From Flavicella sediminum (GTDB lineage: Bacteria > Bacteroidota > Bacteroidia > Flavobacteriales > Flavobacteriaceae): a DNA stretch of 64,000 nucleotides. Positions 17,793 to 25,814 of the stretch are shown here, piece after piece. A program made the position numbers and the translations under genes. Below the pieces are notes generated by a model, which was given only the letters and a program-made list of their open reading frames with translations, searched no databases and had not been told where the DNA came from. Positions within the stretch are counted from its first letter, which is position 1. Every line of letters starts with the position of its first letter. The stretch lies in contig NZ_VDET01000001.1 of assembly GCF_006381105.1 (NCBI RefSeq), positions 1 through 64,000 of the forward strand, written 5' to 3'.

Positions 17793-17922
17793 TAATTAAT
17801 ACTTTTTCATAGCAATTTATCGTATTAATCTAATGCTTAACAAATATAAAGAATGTTTATGTTAGTAAAGTACTTGGTTTTAGTGAAATATAAATCTAGC
17901 GTTTTTTGCTAAGTACAAATAC

Positions 17923-19911
17923 TTAATTTAATTTGCTCTTTAATTCAGCAATTTCATCTCTTAGTTTAGCTGCTGCAAGAAAATCTAAATTTTTGGCTGC
18001 TTTTTCCATGTCTTTTCTTTTGGCTTGAATTCTTTTTTCAATTTCTCCTTTGGTAAGGTAAGTCAAATCTGTTTCAGCGGCAATATTTGAATCCATAGAA
18101 GAATAAGAAGTACCTTGATTTTCAATTAATGAATTGTCGGTACTTTTTCTTATTTGTGTTGGGGTAATATTATTTCTAGTATTGTAGTTTATCTGTTTTT
18201 CTCGTCTTCTGGCGGTTTCAGAAATAGTAAGCTCCATACTTTTGGTGATTTTGTCAGCATATAAAATAGCTTTCCCATTTACATTTCTTGCGGCTCTACC
18301 AATAGTTTGCGTTAAAGATCTGTGGGAACGTAAAAAACCTTCCTTGTCGGCATCTAAAATTGCTACCAAAGAAACTTCGGGTAAATCCAAACCTTCTCTT
18401 AATAAATTGACACCTATTAATACGTCAAACAAACCTTTTCTTAAATCTTGCAATATTTGTACTCTTTCCAAAGTATCTACATCAGAATGAATATAGCGAC
18501 AACGAATTTGTATACGTGTTAAAAACTTGGCCAATTCCTCTGCCATTCTTTTGGTTAAGGTGGTTACTAAAACACGTTCGTCTAATTCTATTCTTTGTTG
18601 TATTTCTTCTGTTAAATCATCAATTTGGTTTAAACTTGGGCGGACTTCAATAATGGGGTCTAATAAACCAGTGGGTCTAATTACTTGTTCAACAAACAAA
18701 CCTTCGCATTTTTCCAATTCATAATCTGCCGGAGTTGCACTGACATATAAAACTTGATTTTGAATTTCTTCGAATTCTTCAAACTTTAACGGTCTATTGT
18801 CCATAGCAGCAGGAAGTCTAAAGCCAAATTCTACCAAATTTTCTTTTCTAGATCTATCGCCTCCATACATGGCATGGGTTTGTGGAACGGTAACATGACT
18901 TTCATCAATTACCATTAAATAATCATCAGGAAAGTAATCTAACAAACAGAAAGGTCTTGTCCCAGGATTTCTACCGTCTAAATATCTAGAATAATTTTCA
19001 ATTCCACTACAATAGCCCAACTCACGAATCATTTCTAAATCAAATTCGGTACGTTCTTTTAATCGTTTAGCTTCTAGGTGCTTTCCTATCTCTTTAAAAT
19101 AATCTACTTGTTTCACCATATCTTCTTGAATTTGATGAATGGCATTTTGAAGTATGTCGGGAGAGGTAACAAATAAGTTGGCAGGATAAATGTTTAAGGA
19201 ATCAAAACTTTCCATGATGGTGTTGTTTTCTACATCAAAAGATTCTATTTCCTCAATTTCGTCACCAAAAAAATGAACCCGATACGCAAATTCTCCATAA
19301 GAAGGATAAATCGTAATCGTATCGCCTTTCACTTTAAACGTCCCGCTTTTTATTTCTGTTTCTGTTCTAGAATATAAACTGGTTACCAACATGTGTAAAA
19401 ACTTGGTGCGGGCAATCACTTGGTCTTTTTCAATAGTAATAACGTTTTTCTTAAATTCAACGGGGTTTCCAATACCGTACAAACAAGAGACAGAAGCAAC
19501 AACCAAAACGTCTCTTCTTCCTGATAACAATGCAGAAGAGGTACTTATTCTAAGGCGTTCTATATCTTCATTGATAGATAAATCTTTTTCAATAAAAACA
19601 CCACTAGAAGGAATGTAAGCTTCTGGTTGGTAATAATCATAATAGGAAACAAAATATTCAACAGCATTGTTTGGGAAAAAATGTTTGAACTCGTCATATA
19701 GTTGCGCAGCAAGGGTTTTGTTGTGTGCAAGTATTAAAGTTGGACGGTCAATTTGTTCAATAACATTTGCTACAGTAAACGTTTTACCAGATCCGGTAAC
19801 GCCAAGCAGTGTTTGGTATTTCTCTCCGTTGTTAAGTCCTTGAACCAGTTGCTTAATGGCTTCAGGTTGATCGCCGGTAGGTGTGTATGCAGATTTTATT
19901 TTGAATTCCAT
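17923..19911 (-). CDS. uvrB: excinuclease ABC subunit B
   Basis: Damage-recognition helicase of nucleotide excision repair, acting with UvrA and UvrC. The 662-aa protein is of normal length. Walker A GVTGSGKT is at 37-44. The beta-hairpin region has YYDYYQPEAYIPSSGVFIEKD, helicase motif II is VIDESHVT, motif VI is QTIGRAARN, and motif V includes GVNLLREGLDLPEVS. The C-terminal UVR domain (DMEKAAKNLDFLAAAKLRDEI) contacts UvrC. The gene is alone on the minus strand with its own promoter. Confidence 0.97.
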   Translation of the reverse strand: MEFKIKSAYTPTGDQPEAIKQLVQGLNNGEKYQTLLGVTGSGKTFTVANVIEQIDRPTLILAHNKTLAAQLYDEFKHFFPNNAVEYFVSYYDYYQPEAYIPSSGVFIEKDLSINEDIERLRISTSSALLSGRRDVLVVASVSCLYGIGNPVEFKKNVITIEKDQVIARTKFLHMLVTSLYSRTETEIKSGTFKVKGDTITIYPSYGEFAYRVHFFGDEIEEIESFDVENNTIMESFDSLNIYPANLFVTSPDILQNAIHQIQEDMVKQVDYFKEIGKHLEAKRLKERTEFDLEMIRELGYCSGIENYSRYLDGRNPGTRPFCLLDYFPDDYLMVIDESHVTVPQTHAMYGGDRSRKENLVEFGFRLPAAMDNRPLKFEEFEEIQNQVLYVSATPADYELEKCEGLFVEQVIRPTGLLDPIIEVRPSLNQIDDLTEEIQQRIELDERVLVTTLTKRMAEELAKFLTRIQIRCRYIHSDVDTLERVQILQDLRKGLFDVLIGVNLLREGLDLPEVSLVAILDADKEGFLRSHRSLTQTIGRAARNVNGKAILYADKITKSMELTISETARRREKQINYNTRNNITPTQIRKSTDNSLIENQGTSYSSMDSNIAAETDLTYLTKGEIEKRIQAKRKDMEKAAKNLDFLAAAKLRDEIAELKSKLN

Positions 19912-19993
19912 GAAGCAAAAATAAATGAACTTATTTTAAAAAACATTTAAATTAACGTTAATCGCTTAATGATTTTGAAACATTAAAATGACA

Positions 19994-20027
19994 CAAAGGT
20001 AAATTGTAGGTAAACTAATGGTAGCAA
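19994..20027 (-). promoter_or_regulatory. promoter of uvrB
   Basis: On the minus strand TTG (20025-20027), 23 bases, TACCTTTG (19994-20001), 82 bases upstream of the uvrB start. A rightward TAGGTTTG (20036-20043) in the same gap is a possible -7 box for the divergent receptor gene, but its nearest TTG (20004-20006) is 29 bases away. Confidence 0.6.
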
Positions 20028-20079
20028 TGAGTATTTAGGTTTGCAGGGAATTAAAAAACAACTGTTAAACAACTAAAAA

Positions 20080-22824
20080 ATGAAAAAAATTACATTGTGT
20101 GTTTTATTGCTATTGGCCCCTATATTGACATTTGCTGCTGCAAATTCAATTATTAGAGGAAGGGTTTTGGATGAAAATAATTTACCCTTACCAGGAGCCA
20201 CAGTTTTAATAGAAAGCTTAAAGTTAGGAACTGTTACAGATATTGATGGGTATTTTTCAATATTGAATTTAGAAGAAGGAAAATACAATATTAGTGTGAG
20301 TTATTTTGGTTACCAACCGCAGGTAAAAGAATTGAATTTAGAAGATTCTCAAACCTCGGTATTGGAATTTAAAATGGAGCTGGCTTTGAATAGCTTAAAT
20401 GAAGTTTTGATCAAAGGAAGTATAGCAAACGGACAAGCGAAAGCTTTGAATAAGCAAAAGAATAACGATAATATTACCAATATTGTATCTTCAGATCAGG
20501 TAGGTAAATTCCCGGATGCCAATATTGGAGATGCTTTGAAAAGAATTCCTGGTATTGCTATGCAAAATGACCAAGGTGAAGCAAGAAATATTATCATTCG
20601 AGGAATGGCGCCACAGCTAAACTCGGTAACGGTAAATGGAGATCGTTTGCCTTCTGCAGAAGGAGACAATAGATTGGTGCAAATGGATTTAATTCCTTCT
20701 AATATGATCCAAGCCATAGAGGTAAACAAAGCGGTGACTTCAGATATGGAAGGAGATGCTATTGGTGGTTCTGTAAATTTAGTTACACGTTCAGCACCTT
20801 CTGGCTTTAGAGCAGCCCTTACCGGGTCTTTTGGTCAAAACCCAGTAAGAAATGGAGACCGATATGATGTAGCCGTTTTGGTGGCAGATAGAATGTTGAA
20901 TGATAAATTAGGCGTGGTGGTTAGTGCAACTCATAATTCAAATGATTATGGTTCTGACAATGTTGAGTTTGAGTGGGAAACACCTTCAGTTTTAAAAGAA
21001 CACGACATTAGAAGATACGATGTGAAAAGAGTACGTTCAAGTATTTCTGCGAATTTAGATTATAAATGGAACAAGAATAATACCTTATTTATCAAGTCTA
21101 TTTTCAACAAAAGAGATGATACCGAAAATAGATTTCGTACCCGTTATAAATACGATTCAGAAGATCAAGAATATAAAATTTCTAGACAAACAAAAGGTGG
21201 TATTGATAACGACGAGAACAATAACAGACGTTTAGAAAGACAAAAAACATCTCAGTATTCTATTGGTGGAGAACATTTGTTATTCAATATAGCAAAGGTA
21301 GATTGGAAAGTAGGTACTTCAAAAGCGAGTGAGGAAAGACCTAATGAACGTTATATTACTTTTGAGAATAAATTTGATGCAGCGTTGTTTACACAAAATG
21401 CAACTACAACAAAATTTCCATACATAACGGGGCCAGATAATATAGCTTCGGAGTATGAATTGGATGAGGTTTCTGAAGAATTTCAGTTTACAGAAGAAGA
21501 AAAATTAAATACACGTATCAATATTTCTTTGCCTTTACAAACAAAAGGAACTTTTAAAAATAGCTTAAAAGTAGGATTGAAATTCAATCACCAAACAAAG
21601 GAGCGTGTTAATAATTTTATAGATTATACAGACTATGTTGATGGTTTGGGGGTAAGTACTTTATCGGATGTTCCAAATTCTAGTCAGACCATAAATGGAT
21701 TTTTAGCGGGTGACCAGTACAAAGCAGGTGTTTTTGCTGATGCAAGTTATTTGGGAAGTTTGAGTTTGGGAACTAGTAGTGCTGTTGGAGAACAGGTTTT
21801 CGGAGAATTTGTTCCTGTAAATTACAATGCCACTGAAAATATTTATGCTGCTTATGGAATGTTAAAACAAGAATTAGGTGAAAAGTTGTCTATGATTGTA
21901 GGTTTGCGTATTGAAAGAACTTCAATAGCTTATACCGGTTATGAAATTGACGTTGAAACAGCTTCTAGCTTAAACGATGCGACAGAAATAAAGGCAGAAA
22001 AAAACTATACAAATTGGTTGCCAAACCTTCAGTTTAAATACAGTGTTACAGAAAATGACATTGTACGTTTGGCATGGACCAATACCATTGGAAGACCTAG
22101 TTATTACGATTTAGTACCTTATAAAAGTGTGAATTCAGATGATATGGAATATGCACAAGGAAATCCGAATTTGAAAGCTGCTGCGTCTATGAATTTTGAT
22201 TTGATGGCCGAGCATTATTTTAAGAATATCGGAATTATTTCTGCAGGTGGATTTTATAAGAAAATTGATCATTGGTTTTATACCTATAAAGACGATTCGT
22301 TTGTAGATGCTACCTACGGAACGGACGCTTTTGATTACGAGCAAGTACGAAATGGAAATGTGGCGGAAGTATATGGTGTAGAATTGGCATTGCAATATAA
22401 ATTGGACTTTTTACCTTCTATTTTAAAGAATTTAAGTTTTTACGGAAACTATACGTACACAGATTCAAAAGCAGATGGTGTTGAAGGTAGAGGAAAAGTG
22501 AAAATGTCGGGAACTGTAAAAAACATGATCAACACTTCTTTGGCGTATGAAACAAGTAAATTCAATGCACGTGTTTCTTTAAATCATGCAGGGTCTTATA
22601 TTGATGAATTTGGAGATGATGAAACAGAAGATATTTATTATGGAAAACAAACATTTTTAGATGTCAATTCTTCTTACCAAATAAGCAAAGGACTAAGTGT
22701 GTTTGCAGAAGCAAAGAATTTAACAAATCAAGGATTGCGCTATTATCAAGGGCATCCACAACTTACAAGACAAGCAGAATTTTATGATGTGAATTGGAAT
22801 TTAGGCTTGCGTTACAATTTTTAA
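20080..22824 (+). CDS. TonB-dependent receptor (likely phytate-linked)
   Basis: Outer-membrane active transporter of 914 aa. Signal peptide (about 1-20, TFAAA), carboxypeptidase-regulatory-like domain (about 24-105; GRVLDENNLPLPGATVLI), plug domain (about 130-250; FPDANIGDALKRIPGI, IIIRGMAPQLNSVTVNGDR) and a beta-barrel ending in NVNWNLGLRYNF-like residues with terminal Phe, the usual insertion signal. No SusD partner follows. Instead a beta-propeller phytase lipoprotein lies 73 bases downstream, so it probably imports inositol phosphates or their products. Confidence 0.9.
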   Translation: MKKITLCVLLLLAPILTFAAANSIIRGRVLDENNLPLPGATVLIESLKLGTVTDIDGYFSILNLEEGKYNISVSYFGYQPQVKELNLEDSQTSVLEFKMELALNSLNEVLIKGSIANGQAKALNKQKNNDNITNIVSSDQVGKFPDANIGDALKRIPGIAMQNDQGEARNIIIRGMAPQLNSVTVNGDRLPSAEGDNRLVQMDLIPSNMIQAIEVNKAVTSDMEGDAIGGSVNLVTRSAPSGFRAALTGSFGQNPVRNGDRYDVAVLVADRMLNDKLGVVVSATHNSNDYGSDNVEFEWETPSVLKEHDIRRYDVKRVRSSISANLDYKWNKNNTLFIKSIFNKRDDTENRFRTRYKYDSEDQEYKISRQTKGGIDNDENNNRRLERQKTSQYSIGGEHLLFNIAKVDWKVGTSKASEERPNERYITFENKFDAALFTQNATTTKFPYITGPDNIASEYELDEVSEEFQFTEEEKLNTRINISLPLQTKGTFKNSLKVGLKFNHQTKERVNNFIDYTDYVDGLGVSTLSDVPNSSQTINGFLAGDQYKAGVFADASYLGSLSLGTSSAVGEQVFGEFVPVNYNATENIYAAYGMLKQELGEKLSMIVGLRIERTSIAYTGYEIDVETASSLNDATEIKAEKNYTNWLPNLQFKYSVTENDIVRLAWTNTIGRPSYYDLVPYKSVNSDDMEYAQGNPNLKAAASMNFDLMAEHYFKNIGIISAGGFYKKIDHWFYTYKDDSFVDATYGTDAFDYEQVRNGNVAEVYGVELALQYKLDFLPSILKNLSFYGNYTYTDSKADGVEGRGKVKMSGTVKNMINTSLAYETSKFNARVSLNHAGSYIDEFGDDETEDIYYGKQTFLDVNSSYQISKGLSVFAEAKNLTNQGLRYYQGHPQLTRQAEFYDVNWNLGLRYNF

Positions 22825-22847
22825 TTTGAAATAGTTCATTGATTTTT

Positions 22848-22879
22848 GATATTGTGATGGAGCGATTCATCACAATATC
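22848..22879 (+). other. intercistronic hairpin between receptor and phytase genes
   Basis: GATATTGTGATG (22848-22859) pairs perfectly with CATCACAATATC (22868-22879) around an 8-base loop. It is followed by an interrupted T-rich stretch (TCATTTTATTT) rather than a clean T run. It lies 24 bases after the receptor stop and 18 before the phytase ATG. It may act as a partial terminator or an mRNA-stability element that lowers phytase expression relative to the receptor. Confidence 0.7.
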
Positions 22880-22897
22880 TCATTTTATTTAGATACC

Positions 22898-23935
22898 ATG
22901 AAAAATAGTATATATGTATTAATTTTTATTCTGATTTCTTGTCAGAATAAGAAGAACCCTGAAATTGTTTCGCTGCTAGCAAATGCCGAAACGAGTCCCG
23001 TAATCTCTGAAGATGATGCAGCAGATGATCCTTGCATTTGGATACATGCTAGCAATGCATCAGCCTCTAAAATAATAGGAACAGATAAAAAAAATGGCTT
23101 AGTGGTTTACAATTTGCAGGGAGAAATCGTTTCAGAATATCCCTTTGGTAGATTGAACAATGTAGATATAAGAACTCGTATTCAGTTGGGAGATTCGATA
23201 GTTACTATTGTAGGTGCTTCAAATAGGAGTTTAAATACCTTGGCTATTTTTAGTTGGAATGAAAATTCTGAGAAACTGGAATCTATTTTAAAAGAAGATT
23301 TGAAATCTAATTTGCAAGAAGTTTATGGGTTCTGTTTGTATTACAATTCAAAAGAAAAGGAGTTGTTTTCTTTTGTGGTAGGTAAAGACGGAAATGTTGA
23401 GCAGTGGCAACTTCGTTTGGTAAATGCTAAAATTGAAGGGGAGATAGTTAGAACTTTTTCAGTGGGGTCTATCTCGGAAGGAATGGTAGCGGATGATTAT
23501 CATAACAACTTGTATCTTGCAGAAGAAAATGTTGCTTTGTATAAGTACAGTGCTCTTAAAAACGCAGACAGTTCAAGAACCAAACTAATTTCGGTTCACG
23601 ACAAAAACATGAGGGATGATTTTGAAGGAGTAACTCTTTATGATCAAGGAGAAGGAAAAGGATACATCATCGTGTCTTCACAAGGAAATAATTCCTATGC
23701 TGTTTTTGATAGAGAAACAAATAACTATCTCAAAAGCTTTTCTATTGGTGACTCTGAAGAAATTGACGGGACTTATGACACAGATGGGATAGATGTAACC
23801 GCTGCTTTTTTGGGAAAGGAATACCCTGAAGGTGTTTTTATAGCGCAAGACGGAGCAAATACCCAAGGAAAAGATACCTTAACTCAGAATTTTAAAATCG
23901 TAGACTGGCGTCGTATAAAAAATATTTTAGACTAA
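22898..23935 (+). CDS. beta-propeller phytase lipoprotein
   Basis: Predicted Ca2+-dependent hydrolase of myo-inositol hexakisphosphate (phytate), releasing phosphate. The 345-aa protein has a lipobox at ILISC (Cys15), so it is a lipoprotein, probably periplasm- or surface-facing. Family motifs appear in order: DDPCIWIH (about 43-50), GTDKKNGLVVYNL, NNVDIR, VVGKDGNVEQWQL, AEENVALYKY, EGVTLY, VSSQGNNSYAVFDR and GTYDTDGIDV. These make the six-bladed propeller with its calcium and phosphate sites. Directly downstream of a TonB-dependent receptor, indicating a phosphate-scavenging pair. Confidence 0.92.
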   Translation: MKNSIYVLIFILISCQNKKNPEIVSLLANAETSPVISEDDAADDPCIWIHASNASASKIIGTDKKNGLVVYNLQGEIVSEYPFGRLNNVDIRTRIQLGDSIVTIVGASNRSLNTLAIFSWNENSEKLESILKEDLKSNLQEVYGFCLYYNSKEKELFSFVVGKDGNVEQWQLRLVNAKIEGEIVRTFSVGSISEGMVADDYHNNLYLAEENVALYKYSALKNADSSRTKLISVHDKNMRDDFEGVTLYDQGEGKGYIIVSSQGNNSYAVFDRETNNYLKSFSIGDSEEIDGTYDTDGIDVTAAFLGKEYPEGVFIAQDGANTQGKDTLTQNFKIVDWRRIKNILD

Positions 23936-23999
23936 GGTTTTGTAAATGAGAAGAGTAAAAAAAAACGTCAAAAAAAACATTCTTTTTGTTAAAAAAAGT

Positions 24000-24030
24000 T
24001 TGTGACATTTAAAAACTGCGCCTATATTTG
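24000..24030 (+). promoter_or_regulatory. promoter of tRNA-Asp
   Basis: TTG (24000-24002), 20 bases, TATATTTG (24023-24030), with the tRNA 5' end 18 bases past the -7 box. CTATATTTGCAACCGCT (from 24022) is identical to the tRNA-Arg promoter at 4.2 kb. Confidence 0.85.
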
Positions 24031-24047
24031 CAACCGCTAACAGCAAC

Positions 24048-24121
24048 GGTCTGGTAGTTCAGCTGGTTAGAATACCTGCCTGTCACGCAGGGGGTCGCGG
24101 GTTCGAGTCCCGTCCAGACCG
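24048..24121 (+). tRNA. tRNA-Asp (anticodon GTC)
   Basis: Full cloverleaf: acceptor GGTCTGG/CCAGACC, D-arm with GGTTAGAATACC, anticodon stem CCTGC/GCAGG around CTGTCAC, T-arm CGGGTTCGAGTCCCG, discriminator G. 74 nt, CCA not encoded. It has its own promoter and terminator. Confidence 0.98.
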
Positions 24122-24122
24122 C

Positions 24123-24152
24123 AAAAGGGAAGTTTATACTTCCCTTTTTTTT
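24123..24152 (+). terminator. terminator of tRNA-Asp
   Basis: AAAAGGGAAGT (24123-24133) pairs with ACTTCCCTTTT (24138-24148), followed by more T residues, two bases after the tRNA. Confidence 0.93.
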
Positions 24153-24244
24153 ATGCTCTTTTTTCAAATTTCTTAGTATTAAAGAGGGTTTGCAGTGTTT
24201 TTCTTAGAAAGTAGACTAAATGAAATAAAGGTAAATAAAACTAT

Positions 24245-24263
24245 TTTCGGTCCATATTTCGGT
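24245..24263 (+). repeat. TTTCGGT direct repeat, 12-bp period
   Basis: TTTCGGT at 24245-24251 and again at 24257-24263; the extended copies TTTCGGTCC and TTTCGGTAC differ by one base. Spacing of about one helical turn near a possible integrase relic and a tRNA would fit recombinase arm-type sites, but this is only suggestive. Confidence 0.35.
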
Positions 24264-24311
24264 ACGGTGTTATTTTTGTTTAAGTTTATCAGGCATTGAA
24301 AAAACATATTT

Positions 24312-24413
24312 ATGGCTTCCTTAAACTTTTTTTTACGAAATAAATCTACTTTAAATGAAACTCTAATATCTCTAAAAAGGGATGAAAAATGGTCAGGTTC
24401 AAAAGCTATATGA
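24312..24413 (+). pseudogene. possible N-terminal remnant of a tyrosine recombinase
   Basis: A 33-codon frame starting MASLNFFLRNKSTLNETLIS and ending at TGA. Its first residues resemble the start of Bacteroidota tyrosine recombinases (a beta-strand such as MASINF followed by RSK/RNK), whose N-terminal domain follows directly. Nothing recognisable of the rest of the gene remains. It lies 191 bases past tRNA-Asp in the same orientation. The call rests on a short stretch and may be coincidence. Confidence 0.3.
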
Positions 24414-24551
24414 GAATTCAAATAGATTTTTTTGTAAAATAAAACGAAGATTGGGAAGTAGTTATATAGATTTGATAAAAATGTTTTTACTAGGGATGTA
24501 ATTGTTTGTTTTAGTGTGTTTTATGTTTTTGATTATTGAAGAAATATCTAT

Positions 24552-24582
24552 AAAAAAAGAGCATCCATAAAAATGAATGCTC
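24552..24582 (-). terminator. terminator of the protease/permease operon
   Basis: Read on the minus strand, GAGCAT-T-CAT...ATG-G-ATGCTC forms a hairpin with one mismatch, followed by seven T residues. It lies 140 bases past the permease stop codon. Confidence 0.75.
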
Positions 24583-24722
24583 CTTATATTACAAATAACC
24601 TACCCCTAAGCGATTTGAATCACCATTAACATTTGTTAAAAGCTCTGCAAATATAGTGTGTATTAAAGTTACTGACTAGCGTATAAACCCCTGTTTTTGA
24701 GTTTTCTTTAAAATAAGTGCAT

Positions 24723-25805
24723 TTAGTTGTTGTTTTTTACATCTAAGGCATCCCGTAAAGCATTTCCCATGAGCATAAAAGCCATAACTAGAGTCATTAT
24801 TGCAATTCCGGGGATCAATGCCAAGTAAGGTTTTCCAAGAATGATATAACTAAAATGGTCTTTAATGATACCTCCCCAAGAGGGGGTAGGAGGTTGAGCT
24901 CCAATTCCTAAAAAGCTTAAGCCACTTTCAATTAATATGGAGGCAGCAAAATTAGCTGCTGATATTACAATAATTGGCGCCATGATATTTGGCAGTATGT
25001 GTTTAAAAACAATTCTGAAATTGGAAAAGCCTAAGGCCTTGGCTGCTTCTACATATTGCATTTTTTTTGAACTCATGATTTGTCCACGAACCACTCGGGC
25101 TACTTCTACCCACATGGTCATTCCAACGGCAATAAACACTTGCCAAAATCCTTTACCCAAAGCCAAAGTAATGGCTATAACTAATAATAGTGTGGGTATA
25201 GACCAAGTTATATTGATGATCCACATAAGAAAGGAATCTACTTTTCCTCCAAAATAACCCGCAATAGCACCAATGCTAATTCCGAGAATTAATGAAATAA
25301 AAACAGCGACAAATCCAATGAAAAAAGAAATTCGGGTACCGATTAAAATTCTACTTAATAAATCTCTTCCGTAGCGGTCGGTACCAAAATAATAGGTTTT
25401 TTCTTTGATGTAATTTTCTATAGGACCGTTAAATTTTGATATTGGAATTTCTTTTGAGGCCAGCTTGTTTGTTTTGAGTTGTAAAATAAGTGTGTCTCTT
25501 TCCATGCGGTAAGAGGAAATTGGGATTTCCGTAGCAGGGTGTTTTTTGCCGTACATGAATTTGCTGAAAAATCCTTGCTCTTTTGTGTTTGGAATGACAA
25601 GTAAACTTGTTTTGTAACCTGGAGCTTTGGAATGAATTTCTAAATGCATTTGATTGGCATTGCTAGAGGTGTCAGGTGCAATTAAATAACAAAATACAGC
25701 GATAAAACCACATAGCACTATGTACCAAAAAGAGAACACTCCAGTTTTGTTTTGTTTAAACTTCTGGAGTGCTAAATAGGATAGAGAATTTTTATTCTTT
25801 CTCAT
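24723..25805 (-). CDS. ABC transporter permease, OppC/DppC family
   Basis: Inner-membrane permease for peptides or a related solute, 360 aa. First helix at about 22-44; then a periplasmic insertion of about 110 residues before YFGTDRYGRDLLSRILIGTRIS, the typical start of the BPD_transp_1 domain. Five more helices follow, and the ATPase-coupling EAA loop reads EAAKALGFSNFRIVFKHILPNI. SFLGIGAQPPTPSWG is the conserved end motif. No OppB, ATPase or binding-protein gene is adjacent, so the other subunits must be elsewhere. It lies 9 bases downstream of the protease gene and is probably co-transcribed. Confidence 0.9.
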   Translation of the reverse strand: MRKNKNSLSYLALQKFKQNKTGVFSFWYIVLCGFIAVFCYLIAPDTSSNANQMHLEIHSKAPGYKTSLLVIPNTKEQGFFSKFMYGKKHPATEIPISSYRMERDTLILQLKTNKLASKEIPISKFNGPIENYIKEKTYYFGTDRYGRDLLSRILIGTRISFFIGFVAVFISLILGISIGAIAGYFGGKVDSFLMWIINITWSIPTLLLVIAITLALGKGFWQVFIAVGMTMWVEVARVVRGQIMSSKKMQYVEAAKALGFSNFRIVFKHILPNIMAPIIVISAANFAASILIESGLSFLGIGAQPPTPSWGGIIKDHFSYIILGKPYLALIPGIAIMTLVMAFMLMGNALRDALDVKNNN

Positions 25806-25814
25806 GTAAAATTT

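Larger units (their letters stand above)
24153..24722. other. intergenic region downstream of tRNA-Asp
   Basis: A 570-base stretch with no intact recognisable gene. It contains a near-direct repeat (24245-24263), a 33-codon frame that looks like an integrase N-terminus (24312-24413) and a minus-strand terminator (24552-24582). An 80-codon minus-strand frame (24179-24421) does not look like a real protein. Position 3' of a tRNA plus these traces suggests a decayed integration site. Confidence 0.5.

Noticed and set aside
24179-24421. 80-codon minus-strand frame after tRNA-Asp
   Set aside because: No recognisable domain, atypical composition, no promoter; it overlaps the better-supported integrase-like trace.
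24601-24660. tRNA-like fragment on the minus strand (GATTCAAATC-like T-loop)
   Set aside because: No acceptor or anticodon stem can be formed; only a T-loop-like stretch.
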